Positions 58,436 to 64,000 of a stretch of DNA of 64,000 nt are shown here, piece by piece. A program made the position numbers and the translations under genes. Below the pieces are notes generated by a model. That model was not told the DNA's origin. It ran no database searches and saw only the letters and a list, made by a program, of their open reading frames with translations. This DNA comes from Amycolatopsis thailandensis (GTDB taxonomy: Bacteria; Actinomycetota; Actinomycetes; Mycobacteriales; Pseudonocardiaceae): contig NZ_NMQT01000096.1 in NCBI RefSeq assembly GCF_002234405.1, positions 47,630-111,629 on the forward strand, read 5' to 3'. Each line of letters begins with the position of its first letter. Position 1 is the stretch's first letter.

Positions 58436-59568
58436 GAACGGTCGCCGTCGTCGGCACCTCGCTGGCGGGACTCCGTTCGGCGCAGGAGTTGCGCGCGCGG
58501 GGATTCGGCGGACGGCTGGTGATGATCGGCGCCGAACCGCCGTACGACCGGCCGCCGTTGTCGAAGGATTTCTTGCTGGGCAAGGTATCCGCCGAGGATC
58601 TCGCGCTCGCCGGGCAGGACTGCCTCGACGGGCTTGACGCCGAATGGCGGATCGGTGTCCGTGCCGAAAAGTTCGGTCGCGAAGGCGTGACACTCGCCGA
58701 CGGCACCACGATCACCGCCGACGGCTATGTCATCGCGACCGGAGCGGTGGCCAGAACCCTTGGCGCGGCGAGGAATCTGAAAGGCGTTCACACCCTGCGG
58801 ACGCTGGACGACGCCGTCTGCTTGAAACAGGATCTCGCCGCCGGCCCCGTTTCGGTGGTCGTCGTCGGCGCGGGATTCATCGGCGCGGAGGTCGCGTCCG
58901 CCTGTCGCCTGCTCGGCCACGACGTCACCGTGATCGAGGCGATGCCCGTCCCGCTCGCCCCGGTCCTCGGCGCGCGCATGGGCGTGGTGTGCGGGGAACT
59001 GCACGCCGAGAACGACGTCCGCTTGATCGCGGGCGTCGCCGTCGCCGGGTTCGCCGGGACCGAACGCGTCACCGGTGTGCGGCTCGCCGACGGCCGGGAG
59101 ATCCGCGCCGATCTCGTGGTCGCCGGAGTCGGGGCGCGGCCCGCCACCGAATGGCTGACCGGCTCCGGGCTCGCCGTCGACGACGGGGTGCTCGTCGATT
59201 CCGGCTGTGTCACAGCGAATCCCCGGGTGATCGCGGTGGGTGACGTCGCGCGGTACCGCTGCCGTCTGCGCGGAAGGGGTGTCCGGTCGGAACACTGGAC
59301 GGCGGCGAACGAGCAGGCGGGCGCCGCTGTCGAGAACCTGCTCGCCGGTGTGACCGTCACGCATTTCGCACGACACGGTTACTTTTGGTCCGATCAGTAC
59401 GGACGGCGGCTCCAATTCGCCGGAGTGGCCACGGAAGACGTGCGGATCGTCGAAGGCGACGTCGCTTCGAAGCGCTTCGTCGCGACCTATCACCGCGGCG
59501 ACGTCCTGGCCGGTGTCTTCGCGATCGACTCCCCGAGGCCGTTCACCAAGCTCCGACGCGCCCTCTAG
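58432..59568 (+). CDS. NAD(P)H-ferredoxin reductase (FAD)
   Basis: A 378-residue flavoprotein of the rhodocoxin/putidaredoxin reductase family. FAD motif VVGTSLAGLRSAQELRARG (residues 5-23), PPLSKDFL near the flavin, NADH motif VVVGAGFIGAEVASACRLLG (about 142-161) and VIAVGDVARY for the second FAD contact. It would feed electrons from NAD(P)H to the ferredoxin. The TTG start overlaps the ferredoxin stop (TTGA). With ferredoxin and oxygenase it gives a three-component system, unlike the two-component GbcAB of Pseudomonas. Confidence 0.9.
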   Translation: MRTVAVVGTSLAGLRSAQELRARGFGGRLVMIGAEPPYDRPPLSKDFLLGKVSAEDLALAGQDCLDGLDAEWRIGVRAEKFGREGVTLADGTTITADGYVIATGAVARTLGAARNLKGVHTLRTLDDAVCLKQDLAAGPVSVVVVGAGFIGAEVASACRLLGHDVTVIEAMPVPLAPVLGARMGVVCGELHAENDVRLIAGVAVAGFAGTERVTGVRLADGREIRADLVVAGVGARPATEWLTGSGLAVDDGVLVDSGCVTANPRVIAVGDVARYRCRLRGRGVRSEHWTAANEQAGAAVENLLAGVTVTHFARHGYFWSDQYGRRLQFAGVATEDVRIVEGDVASKRFVATYHRGDVLAGVFAIDSPRPFTKLRRAL

Positions 59569-59679
59569 GGCCCGAAGACCCTACTCGGATGGAGCAATTT
59601 GCCCGATTCGATGATCTTTCTGGTGGTCACATCGCCGGGTCGCGCGCTCGCGCGGGGAAACTAGTGCGAACATAGGTTT

Positions 59680-60357
59680 ATGAAGGCACGTGTTCTGGTC
59701 GTCGACGACGACCCTGCTCTCGCGGAGATGCTCACCATCGTGCTGCGTGGGGAGGGGTTCGACACAGCCGTCGTGGCCGACGGCTCACGAGCGCTGCCCG
59801 CGCTTCGTGAGCTGAAACCGGACCTGGTCCTCCTCGACCTCATGCTGCCCGGGATGAACGGCATCGACGTCTGCAAGGCGATCCGCGCCGAGTCCGGCGT
59901 GCCGATCGTGATGCTCACCGCCAAGAGCGACACCGTCGACATCGTCCTCGGGCTCGAGTCGGGCGCCGACGACTACGTGGTCAAGCCCTTCAAGCCGAAG
60001 GAACTCGTGGCCCGCGTCCGCGCCCGGATGCGCCGCACCGAGGCCGAGCCCGCGGAGTCGCTGACGATCGGCGATCTCGCGATCGACGTCCCCGGGCACG
60101 AGGTGACCCGGGAGGGCAAGGCCATCCCGCTGACCCCGCTGGAGTTCGACCTCCTGGTCGCGCTCGCCCGCAAACCGCGTCAGGTGTTCACCCGCGAGGT
60201 ACTCCTCGAACAGGTGTGGGGCTATCGCCACGCCGCCGACACCCGGCTGGTGAACGTGCACGTCCAGCGTCTGCGTTCGAAGGTGGAGAAGGATCCGGAG
60301 CACCCCGAGGTGGTGCTGACGGTCCGCGGTGTCGGGTACAAGGCCGGCCCGCCGTGA
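59680..60357 (+). CDS. mtrA: Response regulator MtrA
   Basis: A 225-residue OmpR-family regulator. Acidic pocket DDD (9-11), phosphate-accepting Asp53 (LVLLDLMLPG), Lys in VVKPFKPKEL, and C-terminal winged helix ending VLTVRGVGYKAG. Sequence and neighbours (mtrB, lpqB) identify MtrA, the conserved actinobacterial regulator linking cell-wall turnover, division and, in Streptomyces, antibiotic production. ATG at 59680 lacks a ribosome site; a TAGTGC box at about 59662 suggests a very short or no leader. Separated from mtrB by 7 bases. Confidence 0.95.
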   Translation: MKARVLVVDDDPALAEMLTIVLRGEGFDTAVVADGSRALPALRELKPDLVLLDLMLPGMNGIDVCKAIRAESGVPIVMLTAKSDTVDIVLGLESGADDYVVKPFKPKELVARVRARMRRTEAEPAESLTIGDLAIDVPGHEVTREGKAIPLTPLEFDLLVALARKPRQVFTREVLLEQVWGYRHAADTRLVNVHVQRLRSKVEKDPEHPEVVLTVRGVGYKAGPP

Positions 60358-60364
60358 TCACCCC

Positions 60365-62083
60365 ATGAGCGGACGCTTGCGAAAGCTTGCCCAAACCACG
60401 ATGCGCCATGCCCGGCGCATCGTGGTTTTCGTGCGCCGCAAGGTGGTCTCGTTCAACGAGCTGTGGCGGTATTCGCTCCAGTTCCGGGTCACGGTGTCCA
60501 CGCTGGCACTGTCGTCGGCCGTGGTGTTCGTGCTGGGCATGGTGCTGCAGAACCAGATCACCGACCGGCTGATGGAGACCAAGCAGAACGCGGCGATCGC
60601 GCAGACCCGGGCGGTCGTCGAGACCGCTGCCAGCGAGCTGGTCGGCGTCGGCACCGAAGGCACGGAAGCGCTGACGGCGCGGATGAACAACGCGCTCAAG
60701 AAGATCTCCAGCACGACGAGCTCACCGGACGGCGCGGGATCGACCGCGGGCACCTTCGAACCGGTGCTCGCCGCGGGCGGCCGCGACCAGTCGAGCAAGC
60801 CGGTGGCCGCGGGCCCTTATGACAAGGTGCCTGTCCGGCTGCGCCAGTTCGTGGAGACCGAGCAGCTCAGCTGGCTGATCCACACGGCCACCGAAGCCGA
60901 CGGCGGCAAGACGACGTATCTGATCGTCGGCGCGCCGGTGAGCACGATGATCAACCCGCTCCAGCTCTATCTGCTGTACCCGCTCACCAGCGAGCAGAAC
61001 ACCGTCTCGACCGTGCAGAACACGCTGCTCGTCGGCGGGCTCGTCCTGCTCCTCCTGCTGGCCGGGATCACGAACCTGGTCACCCGGCAGGTGGTCCGGC
61101 CGGTCCGGCAGGCCGCCGCGGCGGCCGAACAATTCGCGGACGGGGACCTCGACCAGCGCCTCGCCGTGCTCGGCGAAGACGATCTCGCCAAACTCGCCGT
61201 GTCCTACAACGGGATGGCCGCGAGTATCCAGCGGCAGATCCGCCAGCTGGAGGACTTCGGCGGGTTGCAGCGCCGGTTCACCTCCGACGTCTCGCACGAA
61301 CTGCGCACTCCGCTGACCACCGTCCGGATGGCCGCCGACGTGCTGCACGCGTCGCGCGAGCAGTTCCCCGCCGGGCTCGCCCGGTCCACCGAGCTGCTGG
61401 TCGACGAACTCGACCGGTTCGAGGCCCTGCTGGGCGACCTGCTGGAGATCAGCAGGCTCGACGCGGGTGTCGAGGAGCTTTCGGCCGAGCTGATCGACGT
61501 CCGGCCGATCGCGACCAGGGCCGTCGAACAGGTCCGGGTGATCGCGGGCAACGCGGGCAGCTCCGTCGAGCTGATCCTGCCGGACGAGGAGGCGCCCGCC
61601 GAGGTCGACGCGCGCCGGGTCGAACGGATCCTGCGCAACCTGCTCGCCAACGCGGTGGACCACAGCGAAGGAAACCCGGTGGTGCTGACGCTGGCGGTCA
61701 ACGAGACCGCGATCGCCATCACCGTGCGAGACCGTGGCGTTGGGCTCCGGCCCGGCGAGGCGGAGCTGGTCTTCAACCGGTTCTGGCGGGCCGACCCGTC
61801 CCGCAACCGCCGCACCGGCGGCACCGGGCTCGGCCTCGCGATCAGCCAGGAGGACGCCCGGCTGCACGGCGGCGTCCTCGACGCGTGGGGCGAGACCGGT
61901 CACGGCGCCTGCTTCCGGCTCGTGCTGCCGCGGCAGCAGGACACGCCGATGGGGGAGAGCCCGCTGGTCCTGCCCCCGCCCGATCACAAGGCGACCGATC
62001 CGCACGGCTCGTCGTCGGGACTGCTCGAAGTCCGCCCGGCGCCCGACGCGATCCTCGCCGAGCCCGAGGAGGTCGGCCGGTGA
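60365..62083 (+). CDS. mtrB: Sensor histidine kinase MtrB
   Basis: A 572-residue kinase partner of MtrA. A basic N-terminal tail (about 30 residues) leads to helix 1 (about 48-68), an extracellular sensor of about 140 residues, helix 2 (about 215-238), HAMP, the phosphoacceptor His in FTSDVSHELRTPLTTV (about 310), and a HATPase domain with LLANAVDHS, VRDRGVGL and GGTGLGLAI. A 45-residue Pro-rich tail follows. ATG at 60365, just after mtrA. Its stop overlaps the lpqB start (GTGA). Confidence 0.95.
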   Translation: MSGRLRKLAQTTMRHARRIVVFVRRKVVSFNELWRYSLQFRVTVSTLALSSAVVFVLGMVLQNQITDRLMETKQNAAIAQTRAVVETAASELVGVGTEGTEALTARMNNALKKISSTTSSPDGAGSTAGTFEPVLAAGGRDQSSKPVAAGPYDKVPVRLRQFVETEQLSWLIHTATEADGGKTTYLIVGAPVSTMINPLQLYLLYPLTSEQNTVSTVQNTLLVGGLVLLLLLAGITNLVTRQVVRPVRQAAAAAEQFADGDLDQRLAVLGEDDLAKLAVSYNGMAASIQRQIRQLEDFGGLQRRFTSDVSHELRTPLTTVRMAADVLHASREQFPAGLARSTELLVDELDRFEALLGDLLEISRLDAGVEELSAELIDVRPIATRAVEQVRVIAGNAGSSVELILPDEEAPAEVDARRVERILRNLLANAVDHSEGNPVVLTLAVNETAIAITVRDRGVGLRPGEAELVFNRFWRADPSRNRRTGGTGLGLAISQEDARLHGGVLDAWGETGHGACFRLVLPRQQDTPMGESPLVLPPPDHKATDPHGSSSGLLEVRPAPDAILAEPEEVGR

Positions 62084-63807
62084 AGCGGCTGCTGACCCTG
62101 CTTGCGGTGTTCCTGCTGGTCGCCGGCTGCGCGAACATCCCGCTCGAAACCCAGCCCGCCGTCGTCCCCGGGGACAAACCCGGGCAGGCGCCGGTGGACG
62201 TCCCCGAACCGGCGGACGGGCTCGACTCGCTGACCGTCGTCCGCCAGTTCATCCGCAACTCCGCGACTCCGGGCACGGCGAACGCCGACGCGCGGGTCTA
62301 CCTCGACGACGAGGCCCGGCGCAACTGGAAGCCGTCGCCGGGACTGACGATCATCGACAACACCTTCGGCACCGTTTACGACACCGGGACGCCGACCGGG
62401 AACCCGGACGAGCAGGTGGTGAACGTCCGCGGGTTCAAACTCGGCAACCTGAGCCCCGACAGCGCGTTCATCCCGGTGAAGGCCGAGTACTCGCAGCAGT
62501 TCAAGCTGCGGAAGCAGCAGAACGGCCAGTGGCGGATCGTGGACCCGCCGCAGGATCTCGCCGTCACCGACGCGGACTTCGCGACCAACTACTTCCGGGT
62601 GCCGATCAGCTTCTACTCGCCCGACTCCGGCACCTTCGTCCCCGACCTCCGTTACGTCGCGGCGAAACCGCAGGCCGGGCTGCCCGGCCGGGTGATGGAC
62701 CTGGTGCTCCAGGGGCCGTCGGAAGGGCTGAAGGGCGCTGTCAAGGACCTGCTGAACGACCAGGTCACCACCGAGACCAACGTGCGCAGCACCGACGACG
62801 GGACACTCGACGTCGCCCTGACCGGGATCGGCGGGGCCAGTCTCGTCGACCGGAACCTGATCGCGGCGCAGATCGTCCTCTCGTTGCAGACGGTGACCCT
62901 GAGCCGGATCCGGCTGCTGGCCGACGGCACCGCGCTGGTGCCGGAACACGAGTACTGGCGCTCCAGCGAACTGCCGAACTACAACGTGGACATCGCGCCC
63001 AACTCGGAGCTGCTGGGCCTGATGACGGTGAACGGACGGGTCCGGTCGCTCGGCGACGGGCAGCCGGTCGGCGGGCCCGCGGGCAACGGCGGCTACAAGG
63101 TCGTCAGTGCCGGGCAGTCCGTCGACGGCAAACGGCTCGCCGTGGTCGAGGAACGCGACGGCAGGCAGTGGCTCCGGGTCGGCGACCTGGGCCGCGATCT
63201 CGCTTCGGTCGACCTGTTCGGCGGCAGCCTGAGCCGCCCCACCTGGCGCCCGGTCGCCCGCGGCGGCGGGCTTTCGGGCGAGGTGTGGACAGTCGTCGAC
63301 CACAACACCGTCGCCAGGATCACGCTCGCCGCGGACGGCCGCTGGGTGAAGGCCGGCGTCGACGCGACCCTGCTCACCGGGCTCGGCCAGATCACCGAAC
63401 TGCGCCTTTCGCGTGACGGGTCCCGGCTGGCCGCGGTGGTCAACGGGCAGCTCGTGGTCGCCTCGATCGTGCGGACGGCGGACTCGGTGGCGCTGCGGGC
63501 GCCGCGCAAGCTGCAGGAACGCGACCTCAAGGACGTCGTCGACGTCGACTGGGCGACCCAGGACCACCTGATCGCCGCGACCTCGTCGAGCTCGCTGCCG
63601 GTGGTCAAGGTGCCGCTGGACGGACAGCGGATGGACACCTTCAACAGCTCGAACCTGACCCCGCCGGTGCACGGCGTCACCGCGGCGCCGAGCAGGCAGA
63701 ACCTGGTCGCGGACGCGGGTGGGCTGTGGGTCGCCTCCGAACTGGGCGAGGTCTGGCGGCCGCAGGCGCACACCGTCACCGACGCGGACCCGTTCTACCC
63801 GGGCTGA
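62080..63807 (+). CDS. lpqB: Lipoprotein LpqB, partner of MtrAB
   Basis: A 575-residue lipoprotein (lipobox LVAGC, Cys at about residue 18). A GerMN-type domain lies at about residues 190-330 (LPGRVMDLVLQGPSEGLKG) and a beta-propeller-like C-terminal half with repeats such as KRLAVVEERDGRQWLRVGDLG. In mycobacteria LpqB interacts with the extracellular part of MtrB and tunes its signalling. GTG at 62080 overlaps the mtrB stop by 4 bases, so the three genes are one operon. Confidence 0.94.
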   Translation: MKRLLTLLAVFLLVAGCANIPLETQPAVVPGDKPGQAPVDVPEPADGLDSLTVVRQFIRNSATPGTANADARVYLDDEARRNWKPSPGLTIIDNTFGTVYDTGTPTGNPDEQVVNVRGFKLGNLSPDSAFIPVKAEYSQQFKLRKQQNGQWRIVDPPQDLAVTDADFATNYFRVPISFYSPDSGTFVPDLRYVAAKPQAGLPGRVMDLVLQGPSEGLKGAVKDLLNDQVTTETNVRSTDDGTLDVALTGIGGASLVDRNLIAAQIVLSLQTVTLSRIRLLADGTALVPEHEYWRSSELPNYNVDIAPNSELLGLMTVNGRVRSLGDGQPVGGPAGNGGYKVVSAGQSVDGKRLAVVEERDGRQWLRVGDLGRDLASVDLFGGSLSRPTWRPVARGGGLSGEVWTVVDHNTVARITLAADGRWVKAGVDATLLTGLGQITELRLSRDGSRLAAVVNGQLVVASIVRTADSVALRAPRKLQERDLKDVVDVDWATQDHLIAATSSSSLPVVKVPLDGQRMDTFNSSNLTPPVHGVTAAPSRQNLVADAGGLWVASELGEVWRPQAHTVTDADPFYPG

Positions 63808-63821
63808 GCTTCCGGGGCGGT

Positions 63822-63946
63822 GCCACGTTCGCCGGCCCGCTCCCTGAAGCGGGGCCACGTTCGCCGGCTCGGTCCGTGAAGGCCTCCTTGCCTACCCTGA
63901 AGGTAGTGAAGGAGGCCTTCACCACCTCCAGGGGCGCCACGTTCGC
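63822..63946. repeat. GCCACGTTCGC repeats around a hairpin after lpqB
   Basis: GCCACGTTCGCCGGC occurs at 63822-63836 and 63854-63868, and GCCACGTTCGC at 63936-63946. Between the second and third lies a perfect 14-bp stem, GTGAAGGCCTCCTT (63876-63889) with 63909-63922, with an inner CTACC/GGTAG stem: a family B-like terminator for the mtrAB-lpqB operon. Confidence 0.7.
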
Positions 63947-63982
63947 ACCGGCCGCACCAGTAGCCACAGCGGCCGCGCCCAG

Positions 63983-64000
63983 AAGTACATGAAGGCCCCC
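63983..64000. repeat. Left arm of another family B palindrome, cut by the window edge
   Basis: AAGTACATGAAGGCCCCC matches the first 18 bases of the arms at 22786 and 44898 exactly. The right arm would lie beyond position 64000. Confidence 0.7.

Overview
The window is a 64 kb piece of a high-GC actinobacterial chromosome. GTG and TTG starts are frequent, genes overlap tightly, and mycothiol (mshB), WhiB, MtrA-MtrB-LpqB, a SARP regulator and a LAXTG surface protein are all present. Gene order (typA-lpqW-opp-mshB, then whiB2-zincin-DUF3499-manB-SIS-manA, then ahcY, tmk-mtrA-mtrB-lpqB) and general style point to Pseudonocardiales, most likely an Amycolatopsis-type organism; the genus is inference. 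Apart from a small toxin-antitoxin pair and a catabolic island this is conserved core chromosome. I see no tRNA or rRNA gene, CRISPR array, insertion sequence, prophage or biosynthetic cluster.

Layout: 1-2.4 kb holds a Tat-signal gene fragment, small membrane proteins, a DUF2716-like protein, an RHH/Doc toxin-antitoxin pair and a pterin dehydratase. 2.4-6.3 kb is a ThiB-ThiP-ThiQ-like thiamine ABC transporter. 6.4-11.5 kb is an ABC-2 exporter with a LolA-like protein, divergent from a two-component system. 11.6-13.2 kb has a NUDIX hydrolase facing trpS, which carries a Trp-Trp leader peptide and attenuator. 13.4-16 kb has a YCII protein, a Cys-rich microprotein under an iron box, and typA. 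16.5-24.6 kb is lpqW plus an oligopeptide ABC transporter whose dual ATPase lies convergently. 24.8-27.6 kb is mshB, a membrane protein, an unknown protein and a site-2 protease.

27.7-37.1 kb is whiB2, a giant membrane glycosyltransferase, a degenerate zincin, a DUF3499 protein, and the mannose-phosphate operon manB-Trm112-SIS-manA. 37.3-44.9 kb has a membrane protein, a SARP-NB-ARC-TPR regulator, a CDF transporter, an amino-acid permease and a LAXTG-anchored protein. 45-51.5 kb has a large membrane protein with a lipase-like tail, ahcY, an HTH regulator and a secreted papain-like protease with a membrane-anchored partner. 51.6 kb is tmk. 52.2-59.6 kb is a glycine betaine catabolic island: Rieske oxygenase, sarcosine oxidase, dimethylglycine oxidase, IclR regulator, Rieske ferredoxin and ferredoxin reductase. 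59.7-63.8 kb is mtrA-mtrB-lpqB.

Most distinctive non-coding content: four families of long near-perfect palindromes sit between genes, often supplying stop codons, and one family has arms repeated identically at three places 19-22 kb apart. Other strong regulatory signals are the trpS attenuator with four mutually complementary segments, an iron box over a 52-residue Cys-rich protein, a TGTTGCG-N24-CGCAACA operator shared by the two betaine promoters, and a head-to-head pair of perfect DnaA boxes at about 32.0 kb.
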